A DNA stretch of 64,000 bases from Schizophyllum amplum. Taxonomy: Eukaryota; Basidiomycota; Agaricomycetes; Agaricales; Schizophyllaceae. Shown here one piece after another: positions 1-12,115 of this stretch (the stretch's first letter is position 1; every line of letters begins with the position of its first letter). The position numbers were made by a program, and so were the translations under genes. Location of the stretch: positions 1 to 64,000 of the forward strand of contig VDMD01000083.1 of NCBI GenBank assembly GCA_007026445.1, written 5' to 3'. The notes below the pieces were generated by a model. That model was not told the DNA's origin. It worked only from the letters and a program-made list of their open reading frames with translations, and ran no database searches.

Positions 1-636
1 ACGAACATGGATCGATCGCGCTCCTCGACTGGAAGTACGAACTCCGCAGGTTTCTCACAAGATGTTCCCTCATACCAAATGCGTACAGCCGGCTCCGACA
101 TCGGTACCTACGCCAACATCGACGATTGGATGGTCTATTCGGCGCTACCCCGGCAGCAGTCTGCCGCTTCCCGCCTCACGGCCAGTGAGTCGTCGTTCTG
201 GGAAGGCATGGGCACTGCCAACATCGATATGCCTTCATCCGCCCTGTGCATCGACGCCAGCGCCTCCTTTGGCCCGTCATCGTGCGCATGTCTGTCCGGG
301 ATGTGTCGTTGCACTTCGTCCGTGGAGTGCTGGTCGGCTGGCGACCTGGCCGGTGGGTCACAAACGCTATCCGACTCCATCTCGGTGTCGAACATGCCCG
401 ATCCCTCTTCAATGTCGACTATGTCCGACCCCATTCCGTTGGCCGACTCCATCTCGACGTCCGCCATGCCCGACCTCATGCATAGCCGGTCCTCGTCTAG
501 CTCGTCATCGTCTGGTGCGAGCTCGCTGCAGAGCTTCCGCGATGTGGTAGGCGCTGGGAGTGGTGGCGGATGGGCATCCATGTCAGGGTCGACGGATGAT
601 CTATTTGGAGCGCCCGTAATCGACGGGTTCTGGTGA
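1..636 (+). CDS. C-terminal part of an unidentified Ser-rich protein (5' truncated by window edge)
   Basis: The frame is open from base 1 and stops with TGA at 634-636, so the start probably lies outside the window; the Met at base 7 need not be the true start. The visible 211 residues are very rich in Ser, Met, Asp and Pro. They include a run of about nine serines and the repeated short phrase 'SxSxSxMPD', which resembles a disordered activation-type region. A cysteine cluster with spacing C-x-C-x4-C-x-C-x5-C lies near residues 94-109. Its first half matches the C-x-C-x4-C-x-C arrangement of the C-terminal Cys motifs of copper-fist (Mac1/Cuf1) regulators, but the second half (normally C-x2-C-x2-H) does not. 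A copper-sensing transcription factor is therefore only a guess; the DNA-binding domain would lie upstream. Confidence 0.5.
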   Translation, partial: TNMDRSRSSTGSTNSAGFSQDVPSYQMRTAGSDIGTYANIDDWMVYSALPRQQSAASRLTASESSFWEGMGTANIDMPSSALCIDASASFGPSSCACLSGMCRCTSSVECWSAGDLAGGSQTLSDSISVSNMPDPSSMSTMSDPIPLADSISTSAMPDLMHSRSSSSSSSSGASSLQSFRDVVGAGSGGGWASMSGSTDDLFGAPVIDGFW

Positions 637-2182
637 GGCGGTCGACGGCGCCCGGGGAGGTTGTCGAGAACGTGTGGGGAGGCTGTCGAGAACGTGTGGG
701 GAGGCTGTCGAGGACGTCTGTTGTTGGCGAGACCATCGACGCCAAGTCCTCGATGATTGACGATGATACACTCGACGGCGTCTTGTGGAGGTGGACGGAC
801 ATGTGGCGGCCCAATAGACAAGCAATAAATGAAGGCTGTCGTATATCCCTTACTTGCTGTACGCGCGCGCGACAGTGTTATACCTGCTTGCAATCCTACT
901 CGTGTATTCCCTGTGAAGGTATCGTGTAAGACATCGGCCTTTCACGACTATGGACGCGTCGAGCCTGGGAACTGGACCAACGACGAAGGGAAGAGGAAGG
1001 GAAGACTTCGAGTCTCGAGACGCGCTATTCCAATGCAAGAAAATGCGGTCACGTGCGTGTCGAACGCCGCCGCACGCGTCGACGTCAGGCAATCTCTGTG
1101 AATTGCTTCTCTGCAGACACCCTCATCCTGCGCTCACCATCCGGTTTAATTCTGGAATCTCTCCATCTCCTCTGGCCTTTGAAAGCGCGACAGTGACGCC
1201 GCACTGGGCCCAACTATCGCGCTCTTACGGGGGACATGGCTTCTGCTCGCTCGAGGAATCCATGCTACTGGGCGCGCTATGCACCCACAATTCTCTGACC
1301 ACATATGCTCTATATACTGGTCCAAATCTGCGATCTCTAGCCTTCTCTATGCTTCGCCTCCTCAATTTGCTCAGTCAACCCCCTCACACTTGGTCTGCGG
1401 CGCGAGGTCTGGACTACTCACTGCTAAGCGGAGTCTCTGTTGGCTACGCGTTCTTTCGACCCGAAGTATATGCCATCCCCTTTGACTACCCCATCAATAG
1501 GTCCGGCTCGAACTGATATACACCGGACGCCTTTGCTTCGCAGTCAGGGCCTGCCGTATTACAAGATGGCTCTTCCGGCTGCGGTAGCGACGACTTGCTC
1601 GCGCATATATGGTGCTTTTACCCTATTCCTTCAGTACGCGTTGAATTCTCTAAAACGACACACACCAATCACTGCATATCAATGAAGAAGGATTCAACTT
1701 CCAGTCGACATTTGTACCGCTGAACCAACTCTCGGTCTGCACGAGTCATCCATTGGGCTTCAGCGTTCAAACGTTCAACCTCTGAACATTGAAGCTTCAA
1801 GTTCAACTCTTTGCTCTGCCCCGGCCTGTCGAAGAATCTCAATCAGTTCAGATCACTGCGAGATACTGATAGGTAACCCAGATACCTACGGCATGCTGCA
1901 CGCTCAGTCTGAGTAGGAAGAGGTCCGTGGATTATTCTCCCCCGCTTGTTGCCTTCATCCTCTTCCACCTTCTCTTGCTTCTTCGCTTCTTCTTGTCGTT
2001 CAACGTTCCATCTCTTCCCGACGCGAGTCCACAGGACAGTACTTACTATAACTTGAGCACTGACTGAGCAGGTTCCCAGACTTCCCTGCATCGTCCACCG
2101 CTTCGCGGCCCGTAGCCGTCGGCGATATCGGTATTACTCGGCAACCAAGTCATAAACGTGGAATGACCGTAGTCTCACAAGT
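637..2182. other. Gene-free stretch left of the transposon
   Basis: No gene can be supported here. Bases 637-720 just after the stop contain a near-perfect 21-nt direct duplication ('GGGAGGCTGTCGAGAACGTG' type units), probably in the 3' UTR. The longest open frame (950-1516, plus) has no recognisable motif, no splice logic and an amino-acid mix typical of random GC-rich frames. Confidence 0.5.
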
Positions 2183-2232
2183 CAGACTCTTCTCACAGAT
2201 TGACGGGGGGAAAGGTCAGTGAGAAGAGTCTG
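2183..2232. repeat. Perfect 14-bp inverted repeat (hairpin) beside the transposon end
   Basis: CAGACTCTTCTCAC at 2183-2196 is the exact reverse complement of GTGAGAAGAGTCTG at 2219-2232, with a 22-nt loop that contains a G6 run. It ends 8 nt before the left terminal inverted repeat of the element at 2241. It could be part of that element's target region, a separate small foldback element or a regulatory hairpin; the sequence does not decide. Confidence 0.75.
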
Positions 2233-2240
2233 ATGTGGAC

Positions 2241-3049
2241 AACGGTTAGAACATGACGCGATTTATCGTGGGAACCCCAATGTCAGGATTTGACCCCGGC
2301 AATCACCGAAATAGACCCGGCAATCCGGCGCCGTCCTAATCCGGCTACGAATGCGCTGCTCAGCGTTGCCTGCGCAAGCCGTTCGGTTCTCTAGCACTTG
2401 TCTACAACCCGGCGAAGTTAGAATGTTCTCAATTTGCCCATGTAACTTTCCCCGATACTACCATGTGAGCTGTGAGTGCCCGCGCAGAAGCCAGACGTCG
2501 GATGAGTAGCTTCAGTATCGCTTCCGATTGACGACGCAGTCCTGACGTACAAAAAGGATGGCAATGCCTCTGAGGACGATGCTCTTCTGCGTGGCGGGCT
2601 ACATGACTACGTGGTCCGCGCGCGAGCTGCAGGACTGGGACTCGGGCGGCACAACATGAATGACGACAAGTAAGTGATGAGAGGGATCAGTCCCGTTCTC
2701 AGCAAGGTCTCAAGGAGGGTACAGCGGGGTCTGGTATGTGCGCGAGCCCAACGCAGTTGACATTGTGGGTGAGCGGGCAGTTCTTTGTCACTTTGAGGCA
2801 GCATTATCACTCAAAAGCTGCTGCATAGCATGTAAACTCGGACTACCTGAGCAAAATTTGAGGCCTCTATTGAAGGATTAGATAGCATACTATGCAGCAA
2901 AGTAGTCTGGACACCTCAGTGATGCACAAATACATGTTAAATCAAGGTGCCGCGAGCATGTTGGACCAGATGGGTCCAGTTCGGTGATTGCCGTAAGCCA
3001 ATTCCGACACTTTTGTTCCCACGATAAGTCGCGTCATATTCTAACCGTT
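2241..3049. mobile_element. MITE-like non-autonomous DNA transposon, 809 bp
   Basis: Bases 2241-2318 and 2972-3049 are inverted copies of each other. Both begin AACGGTTAGAA (read inward) and share long identical blocks such as ATGACGCG, TTATCGTGGGAAC and CGGCAATCACCGAA, with about three quarters of the 78 positions identical by eye. The 650-bp interior has no transposase-like frame, so the element is non-autonomous. No convincing target-site duplication is visible at the outer edges, so the superfamily cannot be named. The divergence between the two ends suggests an old insertion. It lies 224 bp upstream of the alanine aminotransferase start and could influence that promoter. Confidence 0.8.
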
Positions 3050-3272
3050 ACGCGTCCCAGACTAGAATGACCGAAAATATGGCTTTCAGGGTTGGCACTT
3101 GTCCCGTTCTACAACCGTCCTGCGCCGCACGGACACCGCGCTTGCATCTCGCTAGTGACTGCAGAATAGGGTGCTCGGGAAACACTGCCAACGTCGCTCT
3201 CAACGACGCGCATCCGGCTGCTTTTTCCCCAGGCAATCTCCGGTCACGAGCGCTTCCCCCGCACGCGTCGGC

Positions 3273-4907
3273 ATGATCACACGGCCCTCCGCACGGCACG
3301 CCCTCTTGTCCTCGACTCGGCCCCGGCAGGCGTTTTCCAGCTCCCGTCTCTCCTTGCCACATCCCACCATGCGCGCCCTTTCCACAGCAGACCTGAATCC
3401 GGCGATCCTAAAGGTCGAATACGCGGTGCGCGGCGAGCTCGCGATCAAGGCGGAGGAGTATCGCAAGCGCCTCGCGCTCGGCGGCGAGCACGGACTGCCC
3501 TTCGACAAGATTATTTCGTCCAACATCGGCAACCCGCAGCAGAAAGGCCTCGACCAGCCCCCGATCACGTTCATGCGCCAGGTGAGCGCACGCGCAACAT
3601 CGATGCAAAGGGTTCTGACTCGGACCAGGTCGCAGCATTGTGCGAATGGCCCGCGCTGGCAGAACTCGCGCCAAATGCGTTTCCGAAGGACGTGGTAGCG
3701 CGCGCAAAGGAGCTGCACGAGGAGATCGGCTCCGTGGGCGCGTACTCTCATAGCCAGGGCGTGCCGCTCATTCGGCAAAGCGTAGCAAAGTTCATCGAGG
3801 GTGCGTGACTGAGAAGATGCATGAGTGTCTTCGGATACTAACGCTCGCATAGAGCGCGATGGATACCCCGCAAACCCTGACCACATCTTCCTCACCGCTG
3901 GCGCGAGCGCCGGCGTGTCCCTGCTCATTTCGATGCTCATCACCCCGCCGGACTCTGGCATCCTCATCCCCATACCGCAATACCCGCTCTACACCGCAAC
4001 ACTTGCACAACACCACGGTGTCCCGCTGCCATACCATCTTGACGAGGCGTCCGGTTGGTCGACATCCCTCCACGAGATCGAGCAGACGCTTGAACACCCC
4101 GACCACGCCGAGATCAAGCCCAAGGCGCTTGTGATCATCAACCCCGGAAACCCGACTGGAGCACTGCTCGACGAGGAGACACAAGAGAAGCTCGTGCGCC
4201 TTTGCGAGAAGCACAATCTCGTGCTGCTCGCGGATGAGGTGTACCAGGCGAACCTGCATCGACCAGATGAACATCCCTTCGTCTCGTTCAAGCAAGTCGT
4301 GGCGCGCATGAAGTCTCCCATCCCGCTCGTCTCCTTTCACTCGATCTCCAAGGGTGTCTCGGGTGAGTGCGGCCGGCGCGGGGGATACTTCGAGACCGTC
4401 AACTTCCCGGACGACATCCTCGCACTGATCTACAAGATGGTGTCCGTCGGCCTGTGCCCTCCACTATCCGGGCAGATCGGCGTCGACTGCGTCGTCAGGC
4501 CGCCGAAGCCGGGCGACGAGAGCTACCCGTTGTGGAAGCAGGAGACGGACACGATCCACGCCGCGCTCGCGAGCCGCACGAAGACCATGTCGGACCGTCT
4601 AAACGCGCTGCCGGGCATTTCTTGCGTCAACTCGCCGGGCGCGCTCTACCTCTACCCGAAGGTGCACCTATCGGACCGCGCGATCGAAGCCGCGCGCGCT
4701 GTGGGGAAGGAGCCCGACGCGTTCTACGCGATGAACCTGCTCGACGAGACGGGTATCTGCGTCGTGCCCGGTAGCGGGTTCGGCCAGAAGGAGGGTCACT
4801 GGCACTATCGCCTGACCTGCCTCTGCCCCGGTGTGGACGACTACGTGGACGCGCTCGAGCAGTTCCACAGGCGCTTCATAGCGAAGTACGGCGCGGCGGA
4901 GGAGTAA
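3273..4907 (+). CDS. Alanine aminotransferase, PLP-dependent, probably mitochondrial
   Basis: Exons 3273-3581, 3629-3800 and 3853-4907 join to 511 residues, the usual size for fungal alanine transaminase. It should interconvert alanine + 2-oxoglutarate and pyruvate + glutamate. Fold-type I aminotransferase signatures are present: the 'NPGNPTG' loop near residue 257, 'LLADEVYQ' (pyridine-ring Asp and Tyr) and 'SFHSISKG' with the Schiff-base Lys at about residue 327. 'GECGRRGGYFE' and the C-terminal 'YRLTCLCP' are typical of the alanine aminotransferase subgroup. The start at 3273 gives an N-terminus rich in Arg, Ser and Ala with no acidic residue over about 30 positions, which looks like a mitochondrial presequence. 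A second in-frame Met at 3369 (MRALSTADLN) would give a cytosolic form. Both introns are short with GTGAGC/GTGCGT donors. Confidence 0.95.
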
Positions 4908-5531
4908 GGGGTCTGCATTAGGACCTTCACCTTACCTTCACCTTGCCTTCGAAGACCTTGGGTTTTTGTGTTAGCACTGAAAATGTAGTACACTATCATC
5001 CAGTGGGAAATTAGTCAATCTAATGGAAGGGCCATCGATGCATCCGACTTCCTCAGTTGGAACAAACGCGTTTGGGACAAGCATACGTAGACGATCGCTG
5101 CGCTTTTGAACACGGCGACATTGCCTGCTTCGCGATCCTCTGATACTTCTCCCTTGGCTCACTTCTTCATATGGCAAGACGTGCATGTCAATGGTCAAAG
5201 ACACGACTACAATTCGTTTCGGCTAGCGACGGATACTGTGACTATGTACACAGTCAGAGTTTGATAAATATATAGCCCGTCCCGAACCGCGCGCGCACGC
5301 ATGGAGGCAGGCCAGCCCGCCTCGCACACGGGGCGAGATAGTACAAGTACGCACGGCCTAGCCGCGGACACAACGAAAACGACAGGACGGGAACGGGACG
5401 AGTATATGGGACATAACACGCAATACGCGTTGGCGAACAGGGAAAGGGTTTGATTGGGGTGGGGGTGAGTGCGTAGGGTGGTAAATCATTCGTTGCAGTC
5501 AATACGTTGGATGGGTGCGGGGATGGCGCGT
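4908..5531. other. Convergent intergenic region
   Basis: This is the shared 3' flank of the aminotransferase (plus) and the reductase (minus). AT-rich patches such as TGATAAATATATAG near 5260-5275 may serve 3'-end formation. No gene or repeat is seen. Confidence 0.5.
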
Positions 5532-7630
5532 CTACCACCCGAAGACCTCCTCGTGGATCTCGATGCCACCGATCTGGTCCCGGCGCTCGGGGTCGATCCA
5601 GCTGACGGCCTTCTGCACATCGTCCGCGAGCGCGACGGGGCCGCAGACGCCGACGAGCATCCCGCACAGCGCGTCCTCGTCCTTGTAGCCGCGGCCGAGG
5701 CTCGCGGTGCGGCTGATCGTCGCGTCGAGCACCTTGAGCGTGCGCGGGCGGCCGGCGCTCAGCACGATGCTGGGCGGGAGCGCGTGCCTGTCGAAGGGCA
5801 GCTTGCCGTTGTTGGATACGCGCGTGTAGTGCACGGAAATCGTAACCTGCGTGCTCTCCGACATCTGGACGAGGGCCGTCAGCTGCGGCAGCAGCGGCGC
5901 GAGGGACGCTGAGGGGCATTTAGCGCACATAGCGAGCAAGGGGAGTGCATGAACGTACAGGCATCCTGGATGATCCAGATGAGCTCGATGACCTTGACGC
6001 GGCTCTTGCGCTCCTGGTCGCGCTGGAGGATGTCCTGGATCGAAGCGAGACCGAAGGTGATACCACTGCCACCGCAGACGAAGACACCCGCTGAGTAGCT
6101 ATGGAAGATGGCATCGCCCGGGCCACCGTACGGGCCCTCAAGCATAACCTTGACCTGGCGGTCCGTGCCCGCGTCGTAGTAGCCGCCGCTCTTCGCCATC
6201 TCGAACAGGCGCGTCGTCCAGGTGCCCGACTTCTTGATGAGAAGCACGAGGCCGTCCTGGGTGTTCGGTGCGCTCGCGATGGTGAAGGGGTGTACCTCGC
6301 TCCAGCCGAACACACCCATGCCGCCAGCGAGGACGCGGACGCGCATGTGCTGGCCCGCGCGCCAGCCGCTGTTGATCTGCGGGACCTCCACGCGCACGAT
6401 CCCAAGCTCGGGGAGCGCGCGGATCGTGACATTGTGGAAACGCGTCTTGATCAGGCGGTAGAGGTGGTCGAAAGCGTAGATGACGCAGATCGCTATGATG
6501 TACGGCAAGAACTCGGGCTTGTGCATGTACGTGGCGGGAAGGAGTACGACGAACGCAGTGATGTGCGACCAAAGAAAGATCGTGTACCAGTTCTTGCGCC
6601 AGTAGTCGGTGGACAGGAAGAACAGGATGTCCATGCAGGCCGTGGCAACGAAGCCCCACTGGATGAAGGGCTTCTGGACGCTCGCGGAGAAGGTGCCGGC
6701 GATCATCCATTTATAGACTGCATCCAGTTGAGTAAGGGGTATGTGGCTTCTTCGAGGACAACGCACCATAGCCCAACGTGTGGACGTTGGCGGCAAGGAC
6801 CACCAAGCGACCAACGAAACGATGGATGAAGTTGAGCTACAAAGAAGTCAGCATTGGGTCATAGGACGATCGCGATCGGATTGACCTTCTCGTAGCCAAT
6901 CCCGAGGGCTAGACCTATCGGGTTGGCCTTCGTGCCGAATGCGTAGACCCACACCATCTGTGCGACGGCGACAGCGCCTGTCCGAGCTGGATGCCATCAG
7001 CATGCGGGCGGATGAGAGCTAGCGAAGTCACACACCGGGGTCGCTAAATGGGTTCGACATGTAGAAAGACGTGTACGCCATGACGGCGAACCAGATCATG
7101 CATGTCGCGACCTGGTAGAACGAGTATCCCGCTGTAAAGCGCCAATGGAAAGGGGCAACGAGGGGGCGGAAGATGCGCGGGCAGCCGGCAATGTGGGGAG
7201 GGTAGTTGGTCGGGGCGCCAGAGCCAGAGGCCCCCTTGTCGAGGCGCTGGATGTGGAACTGCGCATGCGTATGGAGCGTGTGCGAGTCGTCCGATGCGTA
7301 TGCCGATTTCTCGGAGTCGTATGTGGGCTTGCGAGAGACCGGATACTGATCGGCCGCACGGCGACGGGGGGCCGGCAAATCCCTGTGGCCGAATACGTGG
7401 CCCGACACCCACTCGGAGGTGACTGAGAGGCGTGTAAACAGGCGTGGCAGGCGCAGCACGACAAGCAAGGCGAGCAGCGCGAGGAGGACGATGTTCGCGT
7501 GCCAGATGAGACCCGCGACGTCCACCTCAGGACCTTGGGCGGCAGCAGCTTTGGCTGCAGTAGAGCTGTTGGCGATCGCGGCTCCGCCTGCGGTCGTCGT
7601 CGCGTTAGTGGGGGCAGCAGCAGCAGACAT
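5532..7630 (-). CDS. Ferric/cupric reductase transmembrane component (FRE family)
   Basis: Exons (minus) 7630-7036, 6977-6886, 6836-6767, 6717-5959 and 5908-5532 give 630 residues. The family passes electrons from NADPH through FAD and two hemes across the plasma membrane to reduce Fe3+ or Cu2+ chelates before uptake. An N-terminal hydrophobic segment after an Ala/Thr-rich head is followed by several membrane helices. Paired histidines 14 apart are visible in 'IHRFVGRLVVLAANVH' and again in 'SHITAFVVLLPATYMH', the expected bis-heme ligands. The FAD motif 'HPFTIAS', the NADPH motifs 'GPYGG' and 'VCGGSGITFG', and the C-terminal 'VGVCGP' follow in the right order. The start was chosen at MSAAAAPT because the protein begins outside the first membrane helix there; an upstream in-frame Met at 7870 would add about 80 residues. 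Metal-dependent control is likely from the family but no site was identified. Confidence 0.93.
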
Positions 7631-10600
7631 GGCAAAGAGGAGAGTTGTAAGGAGTGTAAACGAATGAACCCAAGGAAGATAAGCGTCGGGCAACGCTGAA
7701 AGCAGCCGAAGACCGCAAAACACCACAAAGATGAAGGTCAGAAGGAAGAAAGATTCAGAATCACAGAGTGCGGGATGACCTTCGTGACCGTTCCTTTTAA
7801 AAGTTGGTTGACCCGCAGCAGCCGATAAGATTAGACTGCAAATTGAACTTACCTTTTCGGTGCCTCCCATGACGCCGCACGCGCTGTGCCTTACATGCTG
7901 CTCGCGAGGTTACAGTGGGTTCCGTTGCTACGGCTCTGATCACCTATCGTCCCAGCGACCGCTCGGCGCTCGCTTGGTCCATGCGTACTTATCCGTTTCT
8001 GCGAATGTTTTCCTATGTTTTCAACAAGCCGCCGATTTAGAACGGCAAACGCCTCGTGGTGTTTATGCCGTCACGGCGGGCACGGTCTGGTGATACTTAC
8101 CGTTCAGAGCTTGCCTCGCCGCCGTGGCAAGCCAGTTGACGTACCGTTGGGATATTAGTTCGGAATGCGAGGAGACCTCGAGGCGACGGCCTGGCATTGA
8201 AGTGGCGCAGAGCAAAGATGAACTGTTCAGGCACATGTGTCTAAGCGATAATGTGATTGGGGTCGTGACATGTCACGTAGCGGTAGCATTGTTCGTCTTT
8301 CGTCCGGCGCGTGATGACTAGCTATGCTGCAACTGGGCAGGCTCTTCTGAAGCTTCATGATAGCCCAACCGCTCCGCTCAAGGTCTCTTGCGACACAGTA
8401 CTAATGACCTGGCAGCGGGCAGGCTGCCTGCAATCAAGAACCCCGTCTAAAGCCCGGGATTTAAATTGCGCGCCTGCCGTTTTTCTCGCTACGGGCTCCA
8501 CTCCAGTTCTGTTCTTCGCCCATTCAGCCACTCTAGAGTCTACATAGTGCTCCATCCTCTCCCTATTGGCCACTGGTACTATCGCCCTTCGGTACTATCC
8601 ATCAATCACCTTTAATCACTTACCACGAACTGCATATTGCAGTCTACTATCCGCTTCCCGCGCCAACATCCATCTTCGATCTTCGACCCGATCCCGCTCA
8701 ATCCATACGAACAGCCAACACACGAGGGACGCCGACTCAGCGTCTTCTCACAGGCTTGCGGCGTGCGTCTTCCCGCGGGCGAAGACACTTACGGCGTGTG
8801 CTGTTCGCGGGCAAAGGCACTCGCGTCGTTCCGCGCGCGCAGAGCACTCCCAGAAACACTTCCACGAATCATTGGGCGTCAGTTTTACACTGGTTTTACA
8901 TTCAACCGCACGGCCAGAACGAGTGCCTGAACATGTTCGTCGGGTCGTACCGGCGATGCGCCCGTACGGCTAGACGGCGAGCGGGTACTGTGGGACAGTG
9001 GGAAGGGATCCGGCCCGCAGACTTGTGGGATGAGACGTCCGACCTGCCTCTGACTCGTGTCGTTTGGTGAGAACAGGGTGAGAAGTACTGTTTGGCGAGG
9101 GTGTCCTGCTGTGTCCTGATGGGAGAACAGGGCAGCGCAATTGCGCCTCGTCTGGAAGTAAGCAGGTCAATACATAGCTCGAGCAAAGCTGGAGTACTGA
9201 CCCAGAGCTTCGGGAGTACATTGATGAAGGTGAGCCGGAAAGTGAATGAAATCCAGGAGAGCGGACGCTGTGATCCGGGTCCGGAGACCCGGGATAGTGG
9301 ATCGCCATTCCGAGATTTGCGTTTGCCATTCAACATGATTGTATTTGTTTGCCACTTGGTTTCACAGGCCGTCGTCTAATGCTTGCCATAAGTAAGTAAC
9401 CATATGTTGCGCGCCTTCCTCGGAGAGCGCACCATCGTTTGGCACTTTCCTCGACCGTCGTGGATGTTACAATCCGCCCGCGCCACTGATGCTCGGATGA
9501 ATTGAGGCGACACCTACTGTAACCTCGCTTGAGATGATGCTCGCCTGCGTTTAAGCTTCAACTTTGCGTCGCAGAATCTCGCAATCAACAGCTCAGTGCT
9601 CAGCCTTTCGGAACGGCTGCCTACGGGAGACTAGCCATTCGGTAGTCAGCACTTCAGCAGCTAGGGATGCAACACCAACGTCGGCCCATTGTTTATTCGC
9701 TCGGTGTGTACCTTTATCGGCTTTACATCTAATCAAGTCCTTTACCTGACTCTAGTCGAGTCGTCGGGTCACCGCAGGCCAGAGCTGCTGTGCATCTCAA
9801 GGATCCCTTCGAGGGTGACGCAGGGCGCGTCTTTTACCGAACGGTATCTCTTGATCATCTCTCCAAGCTCACTGCTCAGCACGTCCTGACCGTCGCAGGT
9901 TATCATTGCGTGTCCTGAGTTGCTGAGCCGCCCGCGCCGCGACGATCAGCTTTGGGACGTCCCCAGGACGTCCCACGCCATCCTGCCTGGCCTTCAGGCA
10001 TCAGCAACACCGATCTGCGCCGGTTCTGACCACCACCCTGCATCGTCGACAACGGCGTGGCCCTGTTGTCCTAGGCACGACGGTGGCCCGCGGCTGTGGC
10101 GACAACGTCCCACGGTCGTTGCAGGTCGTTGCGAGGCGGCACAGGGCACGTCCCACGGCTGTCCCACTAGTCCTACTCAATACTATCGCTGGGAAAGATT
10201 TTATAAATGAGTTGCGCCGACCAGAGTTCCTGACTGAACGGATGACCTCGAGGCTCGTTGTCACCAGTGAGGGGAGTCAGATATAAATTCAGTCAGGTTG
10301 AACTTCGGCCGCGACGACCACTATCATTTATGGCATCCTATGAAAAGGACTTCTGGAATTCGTCGGCCCGCCTGTGGATCACATCGACTATTCTGTCTAC
10401 CGTACTTTAGTATCCCCTTCTATGCACAATATCACCACTGCTAACGCTACTCGTACACGGGCTATCGGATATCCCACCTCGTCAGTCTTCACCTGGTCTT
10501 CACGATTTGTCTTTCGCCCGTCTCGCGTCATACAAAGTCATGCGGGAGGGCGAAGGAGGGGCGGGAGGAAGGGCGAGAGGAAAGCGGAGAATGAAGAAAT

Positions 10601-11093
10601 GAGTAGGAACTCATAATCGCAACCGTCCTGACTGTTAGTCTTCCTTTTCTCAAACGAGCGGTAAGATTCAGCAGGTATCTACGTAATAGAGGGGCCTGCT
10701 GGCTCCTTCATGCGCTGCTCATCGCTGACACCAAAACATTTTATGGATGGCGGCTTCGTCGACGTCGTCGAGGGCCTCGGCGACGAGCTTGAAGCCGTAT
10801 ACAAGAGGCGGAGGAGATGCGTATGTAGCGCTAATTTGCGGCGGGAATTGTTGGTATTGCTTCTCTTGTATGAATATTGCGTCTCTAGTCCAACCTTACG
10901 CTACGCGCCTATTACGAAGATTAACGCAGTTAACCAACGCGCAAGTGGCCGCTATTGATTGAATCATGCGACCATACTAATAGAAACGTCGCTGCTGCCG
11001 AGCGACGATGTAGTTGTGTTCCGGTGAAAGGCGGTGGATTAGGCGTAAAGAGCGGGGATACATTACTTGAATATACGGATTACAGCAAATTCG
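7631..11093. other. 3.4-kb stretch without a supportable gene
   Basis: No frame shows family motifs or consistent exon structure. A loose repetition of the word CGTCCCA(C) occurs at about 9957-10165 (at least four copies). A tRNA-like fold on the minus strand at 8446-8537 was examined and rejected. The region may hold the promoter of the reductase, remnants of old insertions or a non-coding transcript. Confidence 0.45.
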
Positions 11094-11871
11094 TTAATGT
11101 GATGGTTTATGACCTGTATAGCGCGTCAGATATTGCTCGCGAGTTCATGCTTCTGGCCGTACCGTCAACAAACATATTCCTCGTCGCTGCAGGTAGGGTG
11201 ATGCTCATCCCGTCCATTTCCTTTGACAGCTGCACCTGGCAGCCCAGGCGGCTGGTGTCCGTTAGCCCGAAGGCCATGTCGAGCATGTCATTCTCGTCGT
11301 CGGACGGCTCGGGAAGGATGTCATAGTATTCCTCAGGGAGAATAACGTGACATGTAGAGCATGCTATAGAGCCCTCGCAGGCACCTAGGAAGAGCGATCC
11401 GATGTAAGTGCGGGGGAAGGAGGCAACGGAACAAGGAGAGCGAGTACGCACCCTCGAGGTCGATGTCGTGCTCGTGTGCGATGGAGAGAATGTCGTCACC
11501 CTCCATGGCTTCTACGGTCTTCAGATCATTGCCCTTCGCGTCCTTGAAGTGGACCTTGATCCTGAGTAAGGTGAGCGCCCGTCGACTTCCGCGAACAATT
11601 AGCTGGACGTACCCCGTCCCCGGCTCCGGTCGTGTTATGCTCCCATGGCGCGCAACTAATGTTGCAGGTCAGTTCTCTCTCGTCTTGTCTTGCGCGGGCA
11701 AGTATACGCACCAGGGGAGGTATGCAGGAAGCGCGCCGCCGGACGCGGCTGTGGCCTCGGCGCGAGTTGCGACGCAGTTGTGACTCGAGGGGCCGTCAAA
11801 GGAGTACCCGTGGGTCTCCTTGACCGCAGAGTGGACGCGAGCGAAGAGCAGACTCGTCGTGCGGCATGCAT
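11094..11871 (-). CDS. YAH1: Mitochondrial [2Fe-2S] ferredoxin (adrenodoxin / Yah1 type)
   Basis: Exons (minus) 11871-11712, 11655-11613, 11561-11452, 11384-11163 and 11113-11094 give 184 residues. In mitochondria this protein receives electrons from ferredoxin reductase and supplies them to Fe-S cluster assembly, heme A synthesis and coenzyme Q synthesis. The N-terminus ([19 protein letters not shown]) is a typical matrix presequence. The fold then begins '[17 protein letters not shown]', and the cluster ligands are seen as '[13 protein letters not shown]' (C-x5-C-x2-C) plus 'RLGCQV'. The family C-terminus 'NMFVDGHKPSH' is recovered only by splicing a 49-nt intron (11162-11114), which leaves a last exon of 20 nt; reading through instead gives an unrelated tail. 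An upstream in-frame Met at 11994 is possible but less presequence-like. It is divergent from the next gene. Confidence 0.95.
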
Positions 11872-12115
11872 GTCGTGCTCTAGATTGAAGGATCTGAGAA
11901 CCTGCTGAGAACCGGCACGGACGACGTGAATTCTGATGACGAAACTCGGCAGGAAAACAATCGGACGGGAGAACGGGCCGATAACTACGGGCACGTGCCA
12001 ACCAGTTATCTCAATGCGATAAGATAAGGCAACCCACGTTCCATCTTGCTCTCGACGTTCACCCAGCGTTCACCTTGGCCGGCTCTACTAGTGTCGGCGT
12101 CCTAGGTTCATCATC
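11872..12115. promoter_or_regulatory. Shared promoter region between divergent genes
   Basis: These 244 bp separate the start of the ferredoxin (minus) from the start of the large hypothetical protein (plus), so both promoters must lie here or overlap the genes. No clear TATA box is seen. Confidence 0.5.

Noticed and set aside
950..1516. 188-residue open frame on the plus strand
   Set aside because: No motif, no signal peptide, composition like random GC-rich translation, and no support from splice or neighbour logic.
8446..8537. tRNA-like fold on the minus strand: 7-bp acceptor stem TCTAGAG/CTTTAGA and a TGGCTGAATGG box
   Set aside because: The T arm does not pair, U33 is missing in the presumed anticodon loop, and the B box has a changed invariant base. 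At best a degenerate tRNA-derived relic.
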